Positions 14,457-21,975 of a DNA stretch of 27,550 bases are shown here, piece after piece. Source of the DNA: JAJZQH01 sp041658465 (lineage in GTDB: Bacteria > UBA10199 > 2-02-FULL-44-16 > JAAZCA01); NCBI GenBank assembly GCA_041658465.1, contig JBBAAC010000005.1:1-27550 (forward strand), in the 5' to 3' direction. Position 1 is the stretch's first letter, and every line of letters starts with the position of its first letter. The translations under genes and the position numbers were made by a program. The notes beneath the pieces were generated by a model, which had not been told where the DNA came from, did no database searches, and worked only from the letters and a program-made list of their open reading frames with translations.

Positions 14457-15284
14457 ATGGCACGAACGAAAATTACTGATATCCGCGAAAAATATCGCCG
14501 CACCGAGCGGCTGACGATGGTCACTGCCTACGATTCCACGTTCGCGAGGCTCGTGGACGATGCCGGCATAGACATGATCCTGGTGGGCGACTCGCTCGGC
14601 ATGGTAATCCAGGGACACGAGACCACGATCCCCGTTACGCTGGATGAAGTGATCTACCATACGAGGTGTGCATCCCGCGGGGCGCAGCATGCGCTCGTAA
14701 TCGCAGACCTGCCGTTCATGAGCTATCAGGCGAGCGCCTCGCAGGCGCTTTTGGCAGCTGGTCGGGCTTTAAAGGAAGGCTCCGCAGGTGCGATAAAACT
14801 CGAGGGCGGCATCGAGATGGCAGAGACCGTGCGGCTCATGGTTGCGGCCGGCATCCCGGTCATGGCGCACATAGGCCTCAGGCCCCAGCGCTTCCACCAG
14901 ATGGGCGGTTACAAGGTGCAGGGCAAGACGCCGCAGGAGGCCGCGCAGCTCATCGCGGAGGCAAAGGCATTTGAGGAGGCGGGCGCGTTCTCCATCGTGC
15001 TGGAGGGCGTGGCCATCGAAACGGCGAAGGAGATCACCGATGCCGTCCAAATCCCATCTATCGGCATCGGCTCGGGTCCTCACTGCTCCGGCCAGGTGCT
15101 CGTGATCTACGACCTGCTCGGATTCAATCCTGAATTCACCCCGTCATTTCTGAAGACGTATGCGGACGGGCACAAGTTCGTAACCGATGCAGTGGGGGCT
15201 TATATCGATGATGTGAGATTAGGAAAATTCCCCAATGAAAAATACGGCGTATTCAGAAAGAGGAGCAATCCCTCCCCTTTGTAA
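14457..15284 (+). CDS. panB: 3-methyl-2-oxobutanoate hydroxymethyltransferase
   Basis: PanB makes ketopantoate from ketoisovalerate and methylene-tetrahydrofolate, the first step of pantothenate synthesis. The 275-residue protein shows the family motifs: MVTAYDSTFARLVDDAGID near 20, ILVGDSLGMVIQGH (metal-binding Asp) near 42, a GAIKLEGG segment, MAHIGLRPQ, GAFSIVLEGV and IPSIGIGSGPHCSGQVLV. The C-terminal residues SNPSPL and the stop codon are encoded by a family 1 repeat, so the native terminus has been replaced or extended by a few residues, as in ThiE. panC follows after the repeat. The panD decarboxylase and panE reductase genes are not seen here. Confidence 0.96.
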   Translation: MARTKITDIREKYRRTERLTMVTAYDSTFARLVDDAGIDMILVGDSLGMVIQGHETTIPVTLDEVIYHTRCASRGAQHALVIADLPFMSYQASASQALLAAGRALKEGSAGAIKLEGGIEMAETVRLMVAAGIPVMAHIGLRPQRFHQMGGYKVQGKTPQEAAQLIAEAKAFEEAGAFSIVLEGVAIETAKEITDAVQIPSIGIGSGPHCSGQVLVIYDLLGFNPEFTPSFLKTYADGHKFVTDAVGAYIDDVRLGKFPNEKYGVFRKRSNPSPL

Positions 15285-15352
15285 GGGGAGGGTAAGGGTG
15301 GGGTAGACCGAGATCTACCTCCCCCTCCCCTCCTTACAAAGGAGGGGAATGA
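15269..15352. repeat. Family 1 palindromic repeat between panB and panC
   Basis: A reverse unit (CCCTCCCCTTTGTAAGGGG core, GGGGTAGACC end) is followed by a forward unit (GATCTACC end, CCCTCCTTACAAAGGAGGGG core), the same arrangement as at 13119-13203. The panB stop TAA at 15282-15284 lies in the loop of the first hairpin. The right end supplies GGAGGGGAATGAG just upstream of panC and may act as its ribosome binding site. Confidence 0.9.
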
Positions 15353-15359
15353 GTCACAA

Positions 15360-16211
15360 ATGCAGATAGCTCACACCATAAATGAGATGCGCGCATGGTC
15401 GCAGACGCAGCGAACAGCGGGCCGCAGGATAGCGTTCGTGCCGACGATGGGCGCCTTGCACGGGGGACATCTCTCGCTCTTGCGCGAAGGGAAGAAGCGC
15501 GGCGATAGCCTCGTGCTGTCGATCTACGTAAATCCCGCGCAATTCTCCTTGACCGAAGACCTGGCGAAGTATCCCAGGGATCTCGACGGCGATCTGGCCA
15601 AGGCCAGGGCAGAGGGAGTGAATGCGGTATTTCTGCCGACCGATGCCGTGATGTATCCGGAGCGATATCAGACCTGCGTCTTGGTCGAGCAAGTCACGAA
15701 GTCGCTCTGCGGCGAATCGAGGCCCACACACTTTCGCGGCGTCACGACGGTCGTGGCAAAGCTCTTCAATATCGTGCAGCCCGACGCGGCCATATTCGGA
15801 GAGAAGGATTTCCAGCAGCTCGTGGCGATAAAGACGATGGCGCGCGACCTCGACATGCCGGTGGAGATCGTGGGCTGCCCCATCGTGCGCGAGGCGGATG
15901 GGCTGGCCATGAGCTCGCGCAACAAGTACCTCTCCGCGGTAGAGCGATCCGCGGCGCTCGCGCTCAACAAGTCGCTCGCTCAAGCGGATGGAATGATAAG
16001 AACAGGCGAGACGGACTCCATGAAGATCCTCTCCCGCGTGCGCTCCTTTATAGAGGACGAGGGAAAGGGGCTCGTGCGCCTGGATTATGCAAAGATCGTG
16101 GATGCGGAGACGCTCACGGACCTTCCGGAAATAAAACGGCCAGCGCTGCTTGCGCTGGCCGCGTTTGTAGGCAAGACCCGCCTGATCGATAATCGTGCCT
16201 TCGCTTATTGA
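15360..16211 (+). CDS. panC: Pantothenate synthetase
   Basis: PanC condenses pantoate and beta-alanine with ATP, via pantoyl-adenylate. The 283 residues include the HIGH-like nucleotide site PTMGALHGGH at 28-37, SIYVNPAQF, CGESRPTHFRGVTTVVAKLF, IFGEKDFQQL and the KMSKS-like loop AMSSRNKYLS at 183-192. All expected catalytic segments are intact. The gene is separated from panB only by a palindromic repeat, whose right end has GGAGGGGAATGAG before the ATG. Its last codons also encode, on the opposite strand, the terminator hairpin of the convergent lipoprotein gene. Confidence 0.96.
   Translation: MQIAHTINEMRAWSQTQRTAGRRIAFVPTMGALHGGHLSLLREGKKRGDSLVLSIYVNPAQFSLTEDLAKYPRDLDGDLAKARAEGVNAVFLPTDAVMYPERYQTCVLVEQVTKSLCGESRPTHFRGVTTVVAKLFNIVQPDAAIFGEKDFQQLVAIKTMARDLDMPVEIVGCPIVREADGLAMSSRNKYLSAVERSAALALNKSLAQADGMIRTGETDSMKILSRVRSFIEDEGKGLVRLDYAKIVDAETLTDLPEIKRPALLALAAFVGKTRLIDNRAFAY
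16131..16161 (-). terminator. Minus-strand terminator embedded in the panC coding end
   Basis: A perfect 10-base stem CGGCCAGCGC/GCGCTGGCCG with a five-base loop lies at 16137-16161. Read on the minus strand it is followed by TTTTATTT, a good intrinsic terminator for the lipoprotein gene that ends at 16222. On the plus strand no T run follows, so it should not stop panC transcription early. Confidence 0.85.
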
Positions 16212-16221
16212 ATCCCGATCC

Positions 16222-17961
16222 TCACAATTTTGCACACCACGGATGCGGGATGTTTTGTGTCGTCAGGTTATCAATCTGAGTCTTGGTTAATGCACAGCCG
16301 TCGATGCATTGGCTGCCCGTGTCGATCTCCGCCTGCGTCATGGCGCAGGAATTATCAACGCAGATATACCCCTTCTTTTTCATGTAGTCAGTCATTCCGC
16401 ACGGATTATCCTCTGTCCGGCGGGGATCTTGGTTCTGCGTCCTGACTGCAATCTGCGGCGGCGGCGGCGGAATGTTGCAACCATTGTCAATACCAACAGG
16501 CCTCCTCACCCAGATGCCTCCGTTCTTGTTGCTGGTCATGATTCCATACGTAAGATCCCGGTCTCCACTTTCCTCGTCGTCATTGATTAAATCGCCATTG
16601 GAGTCATCGTCAAAGAGCATGTACCAGTGACGAGTAAAGATATTCATCCGAATAACATCCGCATCCAAAACTTGGCCGGTTTTACGTTCTTTGTGGTCAC
16701 CCCACAAGTTTGCAGCCAGTGCATATTCTTTGTGTCCCTTGCCGTCTCCAACCGTTATTTTAATAGAAGGATCGTCAACAGTACTCATGGATATCTCTTT
16801 ATTTTTTATTTCTTCATCAGTTGTGTCGCTAAGTATAGTCCTCCACCACGCTACCTTGGTGACCTCGGATTTTTCCCCCACGGCTGTCGTTAACCAGAAA
16901 TATAACTCCGGGACCCAGTCATAACTGTCGTTCACGTCCTTGACTTCTTTGATATCCATACAAAACTTGACCCCAGTGATAGGATCCTCTGGATATTTGT
17001 AGATAAGCTTTACCGGGGTGCTGGCTCTATTGTTGCAGGAATCCTTGACAATAACGTTGATATCCATAACCGGGTCTGTCATTTCGTCCTTAAGAGTCGG
17101 CACAATGTCTGATAATTTTGCGCAATAATTTTGACCCGGACAGTCTTTTTCATTCAAAGTATAGGTCCATTCAGCAAGATTAATTCGGTCGGGGTTCTCC
17201 TTAGCCAGGTCATGGAACTCCCACGTGTACGGGGCGCACCCGCCCTCGGCGTGAAAATTTAGAGATACAGGGTAGCTGTTGTCGTCGACATTGGTTCGTA
17301 CATTGACCTGAGGATTTGCCTTATTATCCAGCTTCACAGTAAGCTCAGAGGTCGTTGGCTGAAATTTTTCTGTTAAAGGATTTATCCCTATTATTGTCAG
17401 ATCTTTGTCATCTCCGGAATCGGGCGTCTTGGCCTCCACAACAAACTTTAGTTCCTTCGATGCGAACTTTGTCTTGTCCCCTTCGTACGTAGCGATTACG
17501 GATACTGTTTTGGTTTCCGCCTTAGTGGGAATTCCTTCGATGCAGGCCGATGCGGCTGTGAGCGTTTTGACCTGATTGCCGTTGCAGTCTGTAAACAAAA
17601 TCCCGTCAGGCAGATCCTGGATGTCCCAGATATAGGTGCAGATGGTCTTTCCGCAGCTCCCGCCCTTTGCATAAAGGATCTTCTTGTATTCCTTGCCTAC
17701 GGTGGCCTTCTTCAACGAGGACGTCGTGATCTTCACCTCGGTCACGGTGACCTGCGGCGTGGTCGCGCTCGTATCCCCTGTCGTCTCGCCCTCGTCGGCA
17801 ACGGACGCGTCATCGGCCGCCTCTGATAAGTCGGCTTCATCGCCCTGAGAGACTGCGGACGTGCCCAAATCCGCTAGCGTGGTCTCGCCGCCCGCGCACC
17901 CGAACATGCCGAGCGCGGCCAGGAGCACGAACGATAATATAATGATACGACCCTTATTCAT
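16222..17961 (-). CDS. Large lipoprotein with Ig-like region, unknown function
   Basis: The 579-residue protein has a lipobox (LGMFGC, C22), so it is probably an outer-membrane or surface lipoprotein. An acidic Asp/Glu/Ala/Thr-rich linker (about 30-75) leads to a segment resembling putative Ig (He_PIG) domains: ATVGKEYKKILYAKGG, then a YIWDIQDLPDGILF strand and a GIPTKAET-type turn. A second region with GGCAPYTWEF has a similar pattern. The tail is cysteine-rich after a short polyproline run. I do not recognise a full-length family. The start at 17961 is set by GAGGTG before the ATG; the upstream in-frame ATG has no support. Base composition is visibly richer in A and T than its neighbours from about residue 80 on, which suggests fast evolution or transfer. 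The gene is convergent with panC. Confidence 0.8.
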   Translation of the reverse strand: MNKGRIIILSFVLLAALGMFGCAGGETTLADLGTSAVSQGDEADLSEAADDASVADEGETTGDTSATTPQVTVTEVKITTSSLKKATVGKEYKKILYAKGGSCGKTICTYIWDIQDLPDGILFTDCNGNQVKTLTAASACIEGIPTKAETKTVSVIATYEGDKTKFASKELKFVVEAKTPDSGDDKDLTIIGINPLTEKFQPTTSELTVKLDNKANPQVNVRTNVDDNSYPVSLNFHAEGGCAPYTWEFHDLAKENPDRINLAEWTYTLNEKDCPGQNYCAKLSDIVPTLKDEMTDPVMDINVIVKDSCNNRASTPVKLIYKYPEDPITGVKFCMDIKEVKDVNDSYDWVPELYFWLTTAVGEKSEVTKVAWWRTILSDTTDEEIKNKEISMSTVDDPSIKITVGDGKGHKEYALAANLWGDHKERKTGQVLDADVIRMNIFTRHWYMLFDDDSNGDLINDDEESGDRDLTYGIMTSNKNGGIWVRRPVGIDNGCNIPPPPPQIAVRTQNQDPRRTEDNPCGMTDYMKKKGYICVDNSCAMTQAEIDTGSQCIDGCALTKTQIDNLTTQNIPHPWCAKL

Positions 17962-18187
17962 ATGGCACCTCGTCCCGGTTTGGAGACTTCCGCTCATTAT
18001 GATGCAATTGCGGTGCCAAAAAAAATGACGGGTGCGACGAACGTCTGGGTCTAATATTTATTTGAATATCAACAGGTTATCGATCTGCCGCCAATATGGT
18101 CGGATGCTGCCCAAGCCCTATTCTGGGTGCTTGAGTCTCCACCTTTTCATTGCCCATGGGGTGCGCTTCTGTTAAATTCTCATCTAA

Positions 18188-18241
18188 TCAAACTACGGGG
18201 ATCGCCACACACCGGTCTTCGACCGATGCTCGCGATGACAT
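18188..18241 (-). repeat. REP-like palindromic repeat (GTCAT-GCGAG type)
   Basis: Read on the minus strand this unit starts TGTCATCGCGAGC, has a CGGTC/GACCG hairpin, and continues GTGTGGCGATCCCCGTAGT. That layout (GTCATTGCGAGC...GTGGCAATCCCCGTAGT) is a repeat type I know to be scattered through many bacterial genomes. It ends five bases before the amidohydrolase ATG. The rest of the gap from 17962 shows no gene. Confidence 0.6.
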
Positions 18242-18246
18242 AACTT

Positions 18247-19548
18247 ATGGAAATCATTACAGCTTCCCTGGCCCTGCCGATGACCGCCGACTGCCCGGTT
18301 GTAGATAACGGCGCAATGGCGGTTGAACTGGGAAAGATTCATGCGTTCGGCACGTTATCCGAGCTCAAGGAAAAATTTCCCGGCGTAGAGGTGAAGGAAC
18401 ATCCGGACGGCGTGCTCATGCCCGGCCTCGTAAACGCGCATTGCCACCTCGATCTCGTGGCCTTCCACAATCCGCCCTCTTACGGCGAATCCGATTCTGA
18501 ATCGATGGAAGAGGAGACGAACGAATTCGCATCCATGCTCGTCGACACGATCGATTTCAAGCACGAAGCAAAGCCGGACATTGTCATCGAAGGGGTCCAG
18601 CGCGGCATCAACCGTCTCATCGAGACCGGCGTTACCTGCGCCGGGGACATGACCCACTTCGAGGGGACCTTCAAGCTCCTGCGCGAGACAGGGCTTCGCG
18701 CCGTGGTCTTTCCGGAGGTGCTGGCGGGCCGCGGAGAGGCGGCGCAACAGAAGTTCGAGATAGCGCTGGCGCTCCTGGAGAAGTATTCGGACGCAACGCA
18801 CGATCGAATTCGCGTGGGCCTCGGCCCTTACGCGCCCTACCTCCTCTCGCGCAATCTTCTCAAGATCATAAGTCAGCACGCGCGCGACGCGTCCATACCG
18901 CTCATGATCCATGCGGCGGAGTCGTTCGCGGAGATGGAGTTCTTCTTTGACTCGCAGGGGCCGATAGCCACGGATGTATGGCCGAGCCTCGGATGGCAGG
19001 AGCTGCCGCCCGCGCAGCGAAAGACGCCTATCGCCTATCTCGCGGAGATCGGTTTCTTCGAGGCGCCCACCACGATCGTGGGCGGGCTCCACCTCTCGGC
19101 AAAGGACTTCCCCCTGCTCGCGCGGCACCTCGTGCGCGTGGTCTGGTGCCCTTCGTCCAACAAGCTCATGAAGCACGGCCAGTTCCCGTACGCAAAACTC
19201 ACGGAACACGGCATACCGACCGGGCTTGGCACCGAATCGTGGGTCGGCCGCATGGGCTTCAACATGTGGGACGAGATGAGGCTAGCCATTTCAGAGGGCG
19301 CCAACCCGCCGCCCTCGCCAAAAGAGGCGCTGCGCATGGCGACCGTGGGGGGCGCCCGCGCGCTGGGCATCGATCATCTCATAGGTACGCTGGAGGAAGG
19401 CAAAAAAGAGGACTTCATAGTCGTGCACAGACCTTCGTGGAATCGCGAAGAGGGCGACGACGCGCTCTACAAAAAGCTCATCACTGCCACAGAGCCACAG
19501 CACGTCCGTCACGTCGTCGTCGGCGGCGGAATTCTCAAGTCGATTTGA
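18247..19548 (+). CDS. Amidohydrolase/metallo-deaminase family protein
   Basis: The 433-residue protein matches the chlorohydrolase/deaminase branch of the amidohydrolase superfamily. The metal motif HxH is in VNAHCHLD (H65, H67), HAAES has H222, GGLHLSAKD has H282, and the usual catalytic GTDS is GTESW here, with E330 in the Asp position. The C-terminal strand returns to the small beta domain (GTLEEGKKEDFIVV). Substrates in this branch include aminofutalosine, guanine and S-adenosylhomocysteine-type compounds; a menaquinone-pathway (MqnX-like) role is possible but not supported by neighbours. There is no obvious ribosome binding site before the ATG, which sits directly after a REP-like unit. 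The stop codon lies inside the left arm of a long inverted repeat. Confidence 0.8.
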   Translation: MEIITASLALPMTADCPVVDNGAMAVELGKIHAFGTLSELKEKFPGVEVKEHPDGVLMPGLVNAHCHLDLVAFHNPPSYGESDSESMEEETNEFASMLVDTIDFKHEAKPDIVIEGVQRGINRLIETGVTCAGDMTHFEGTFKLLRETGLRAVVFPEVLAGRGEAAQQKFEIALALLEKYSDATHDRIRVGLGPYAPYLLSRNLLKIISQHARDASIPLMIHAAESFAEMEFFFDSQGPIATDVWPSLGWQELPPAQRKTPIAYLAEIGFFEAPTTIVGGLHLSAKDFPLLARHLVRVVWCPSSNKLMKHGQFPYAKLTEHGIPTGLGTESWVGRMGFNMWDEMRLAISEGANPPPSPKEALRMATVGGARALGIDHLIGTLEEGKKEDFIVVHRPSWNREEGDDALYKKLITATEPQHVRHVVVGGGILKSI

Positions 19549-19698
19549 GCGGAGGCGGGAGAGTGTTTGTCGCGGTACGCCTTCGTCGCCTCAGACGCCG
19601 GCTCCTCGGCTGCGCTTCGGGCGCCGCGGCACTAGAGGCTTAGAAAGCGGCGCCCTCAGAGCACCTCGACAAACACTCTCCCGCCTCCGCTCAAATCG
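19541..19698. repeat. Family 2 palindromic element with perfect 32-base arms
   Basis: Left arm 19541-19572 and right arm 19667-19698 are exact reverse complements. The left arm contains the amidohydrolase stop codon. The inner left sequence GGTACGCCTTCGTCGCCTC is shared, with two changes, by the element at 25625-25848, where it reads GGTACGCCGTAGTCGCCTC. The interior also holds GC-rich smaller hairpins. No frame for a transposase is present. Confidence 0.85.
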
Positions 19699-19716
19699 TC
19701 TAAAAGTATTTCTTCT

Positions 19717-20187
19717 ATGAAAAAAGAACCTAGCGACATAAAGGTGATCTCGAAGAACAAGAAGGCCCTCTTCGATTATCACATCGACGAGCGGATCGAG
19801 GCCGGGCTCGCTCTTACGGGCAGCGAGGTGAAGAGCCTGCGCGACGGGCAGGCCTCTCTCTCCGACTCCTACGCGCTCATCAAGAACGGGGAGGCGTTTC
19901 TTCTGCACGCGCATATCGCCCCGTATGCCCCGGCATCGGCTTTCAATCACGAGCCAAAGCGCACGCGAAAGCTGCTGCTGCATAAGACGGAAATTCTCAA
20001 GCTCAGCAGCAAGCTCAAGGAGAAGGGATACACGCTTGTGCCGCTGATGCTCTACTTCAAGCGAGGCCGCGCAAAGGTGGAGCTGGGGCTGGCGCGAGGC
20101 AAGCGCCAATACGACAAGCGCGCGTCAATAAAGGCGAGGGAGACAAAACGCGAGCTCGAATCAGCGCTCCGCAAAAGAAACCGCTGA
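19717..20187 (+). CDS. smpB: SsrA-binding protein SmpB
   Basis: SmpB binds the tRNA-like part of tmRNA and delivers it to stalled ribosomes. The 156-residue length is normal. The signatures are VISKNKKALFDYHIDERIEA at residues 9-28, GLALTGSEVKSLRDGQASL, AHIAPYAPASAFNHEPKRTR, a GYTLVPLMLYFKRGRAKVEL strand pair, and the basic tail that inserts in the decoding centre (KRQYDKRASIKARETKRELE). The gene begins 18 bases after a long palindrome and has no clear ribosome binding site. Its partner RNA, ssrA, lies about 1.3 kb downstream on the other strand. Confidence 0.96.
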   Translation: MKKEPSDIKVISKNKKALFDYHIDERIEAGLALTGSEVKSLRDGQASLSDSYALIKNGEAFLLHAHIAPYAPASAFNHEPKRTRKLLLHKTEILKLSSKLKEKGYTLVPLMLYFKRGRAKVELGLARGKRQYDKRASIKARETKRELESALRKRNR

Positions 20188-20210
20188 GTTCATGTTTTGG
20201 CGATTCGATA

Positions 20211-20236
20211 AAGAAAAGGCCGCTTCAAGCGGCCTT
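20211..20236 (-). terminator. Rho-independent terminator of the minus-strand hypothetical gene
   Basis: AAGGCCGCTT and AAGCGGCCTT form a 10-base palindrome around one C. On the minus strand it is followed by TTTTCTTT, which marks the end of the transcript of the gene at 20260-20667. It also lies downstream of smpB, but on the plus strand no T run follows, so for smpB it is at best a weak stop or an RNA-stabilising hairpin. Confidence 0.75.
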
Positions 20237-20259
20237 GTGCCATGCAGTTAAGATTTAAT

Positions 20260-20667
20260 TCATTCTATACTACGTCGGTTAATATAACGTGGATCACTCG
20301 GCTTTGGTATGTAGAGGTCGTCAGGTCTTATGCAATCAATGCCTGAGGAGAGCAAAGCCGCAATGCGAATCATCCTGTCTGAAGTTGGGGAGTGATTGAG
20401 TGCGGCATATCTCTTCATTTCATAGAGCTCTTCCTTGGAAACTACCCTATCAGACAAAGCGTCGCAGAGCATCCCCGCTTCTTCAACTGTAATGTCGGCG
20501 CTAAATGCGATTGAAGACAGATGAAGAAGTTGGTAGGGAGATCCCGCGCTGAACGCGAGCATCTCCGCATCCCCCGTTGTCCCATCCAGATCAAGGCCGA
20601 GGGGTGACTGAGCTAGAAAACACATCTCGCTTGGAAGTCGTTTGATATCTTCTAATCGTGCGGGCAT
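20260..20667 (-). CDS. Hypothetical soluble protein
   Basis: The 135-residue protein begins MPARLEDIKRLPSEMCFLAQ and starts after a good ribosome binding site (GAGGGAG, seven bases before the ATG). It has no signal peptide or membrane helix. The composition is mixed helical, with HLSSIAFSADITVEEAGMLC in the middle and a polar tail (IPKPSDPRYINRRSIE). I do not recognise the family. A clear terminator follows the stop codon, and the gene stands alone between smpB and the YchJ-like gene, which suggests a single-gene transcript. Its lower GC content than the flanking housekeeping genes may point to separate origin. Confidence 0.7.
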   Translation of the reverse strand: MPARLEDIKRLPSEMCFLAQSPLGLDLDGTTGDAEMLAFSAGSPYQLLHLSSIAFSADITVEEAGMLCDALSDRVVSKEELYEMKRYAALNHSPTSDRMIRIAALLSSGIDCIRPDDLYIPKPSDPRYINRRSIE

Positions 20668-20847
20668 CTTTAGCTCCCTCTTCCCCTATTCAATTTATTA
20701 TCGTCATTTTTAAAATATTGTTGCCAAAAAAATCAACAACAACCGTCCAAATGAGTATTTTACTGAGATATCAAGAAGTTGCCTATCAAGAATATTTGAA
20801 AAAATATCGGACATGTCGTTACTTGTGCGATTGTAGAAGACCTGTTT

Positions 20848-20899
20848 GCGGCGAGGTTTGGGAGGCCTTCCCGAGGGAAGTCATCCCGAACCTCGCTGC
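20848..20899. repeat. Inverted repeat downstream of the YchJ-like gene
   Basis: GCGGCGAGGTTTGGGA (20848-20863) pairs with TCCCGAACCTCGCTGC (20884-20899) with two weak positions, and the interior contains CTTCCCGAGGGAAG, itself a hairpin. No T run follows on either strand, so it is not an obvious intrinsic terminator. The remaining part of the 20668-20932 gap is AT-rich and shows no gene. Confidence 0.6.
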
Positions 20900-20932
20900 A
20901 ATACGGATTTTCCGGCCTGGCGCCGGTCTTGA

Positions 20933-21355
20933 TCACTTGCCGCAGCATTTTTTGTATTTTTTGCCTGAGCCGCACGGGCATGGGTCGTTGCGGCCGATCT
21001 TTGGGGCCTCACGCCGCACGGTGGTGGCCGGCTTCCTTGAATCATAGTAGTACCACTTCTGGTCATCGGCCTTTCGGAACTCCGCTATCTCCTTATGCTC
21101 GACATCCTGCCCGTTCTCCTCATAACTGCAGGTGAACGTGACAAAACCCGTGCCGCCCTCCTCGCGGTGTTCCTGTATCTCGAGTCCCCTCCACTTCGCG
21201 CTTCGCGACCATTTCTCGATCTCCTCGCGGTTCTGCTTGTCGCGGATTTCCGGGTGGCAGCTCGCGATGATGAAGTCTATATCGCTGTCCACGAACGCCT
21301 TGTAGCGCGCCTCGAGTAAAGCCTTTGGCGACTTGGGCCAACCGAATCTGATCAT
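20933..21355 (-). CDS. YchJ-type protein with C-terminal SEC-C zinc motif
   Basis: The 140-residue protein has the YchJ-like NTF2-type middle domain (SPKALLEARYKAFVDSDIDF at about residues 8-27, then ASCHPE, EIEKWSRSAKWRGLEI and a HKEIAEFRK strand) and ends in a SEC-C motif, RNDPCPCGSGKKYKKCC, at about 122-138, which binds zinc. The N-terminal SEC-C copy found in E. coli YchJ is absent. The start is decided by GGAGG eight bases before ATG 21355; the frame is open further upstream but runs into the tmRNA gene and its terminator. The biological role of the family is unclear; SEC-C motifs in SecA bind SecB and ribosomes. Confidence 0.85.
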   Translation of the reverse strand: MIRFGWPKSPKALLEARYKAFVDSDIDFIIASCHPEIRDKQNREEIEKWSRSAKWRGLEIQEHREEGGTGFVTFTCSYEENGQDVEHKEIAEFRKADDQKWYYYDSRKPATTVRREAPKIGRNDPCPCGSGKKYKKCCGK

Positions 21356-21409
21356 GGCAATCCCTCCGGGTTCATCTGAGATATGCACGCCACTACAGCA
21401 TCGGCTGAA

Positions 21410-21442
21410 AAAAGAAAAGGGCTCCCTTGCGGGAACCCTTTT
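21410..21442 (-). terminator. Rho-independent terminator of ssrA
   Basis: On the minus strand AAGGGTTCCC and GGGAGCCCTT form a 10-base stem (one G-U pair) with a GCAA tetraloop, followed by TTCTTTTTT. It begins a few bases after the tmRNA 3' CCA end, as expected for its transcript end. Confidence 0.92.
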
Positions 21443-21445
21443 CAT

Positions 21446-21792
21446 TGGTGGAGGCGTCGGGATTCGCACCCGAGTCCGCGAAGACTTCATGCACGCATCT
21501 ACATGCTTGTTCTCTGTTTTGAGTTTCGCCCCTGGAATCTCCCGGAGACAGGATTCCCCGAGGGCTATCCCTGCTGTGTCTTGCCGCCCCGTGCCAGGGA
21601 GAACTTGGGACGGCCAGCCCGCTAGCGGCGTCTTCCGGCTCAGCGGGCATCGGCCGGTCGACGCGCTACCTTATATTAGGCAGCGAGAGCCATAGGCTCG
21701 GCACTTAGGTTTGTGCCAACAGTTTTACGGCTTGCTGACAGGCCGGCATGCCGCGCGCACACCATCGTCCGCGTCGAAAGCTATTCGCCCCC
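21446..21792 (-). ncRNA. ssrA: Transfer-messenger RNA (tmRNA)
   Basis: The 347-nt RNA rescues stalled ribosomes. Its 5' end reads GGGGGCGAATAGCTTTCGAC and its 3' end GAATCCCGACGCCTCCACCA. The first seven bases pair with CGCCTCC (one G-U pair) to form the acceptor stem, the T-arm-like hairpin is present, and CCA is encoded. The reading frame that ends in the standard ALAA-stop gives a tag of about GTNLSAEPMALAA, with GGC as the probable resume codon and TAA as stop. The first residue is inferred, since the resume signal is not identical to that of E. coli. Pseudoknot-like GC-rich segments follow the tag. The two ends are contiguous in one gene, so this is not the permuted two-piece form. Confidence 0.95.
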
Positions 21793-21805
21793 GCCCGCCA
21801 CGCCC

Positions 21806-21919
21806 ATCCCTCCCCTTTGTAAAGGGAGGTCTCTTGCACCCTCCCCCTTTGTAAGGGGGAGTTGGAGGGGGTAGATCTCGATCTACCTCCCCCACCCCTC
21901 CTTACAAAGGAGGGGAGAA
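21806..21919. repeat. Family 1 palindromic repeat, three units, next to ssrA
   Basis: A partial reverse unit (CCCTCCCCTTTGTAAAGGG at 21808-21826) is followed by a full reverse unit (hairpin CTCCCCCTTTGTAAGGGGG, GGGGTAGATC end) and a full forward unit (GATCTACC end, CCCTCCTTACAAAGGAGGGG core). It is the largest cluster in the window and begins 13 bases upstream of the mature tmRNA 5' end. Confidence 0.9.
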
Positions 21920-21975
21920 TTGACATGGCCGGCGGGAGCGCCACCATATTCAGTTTTCAAAGAACTCCCATGCCT

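Noticed and set aside
15354..16235. Long open frame on the minus strand (293 codons)
   Set aside because: It is antisense to panC, which has all its family motifs, and the antisense product has no recognisable domain.
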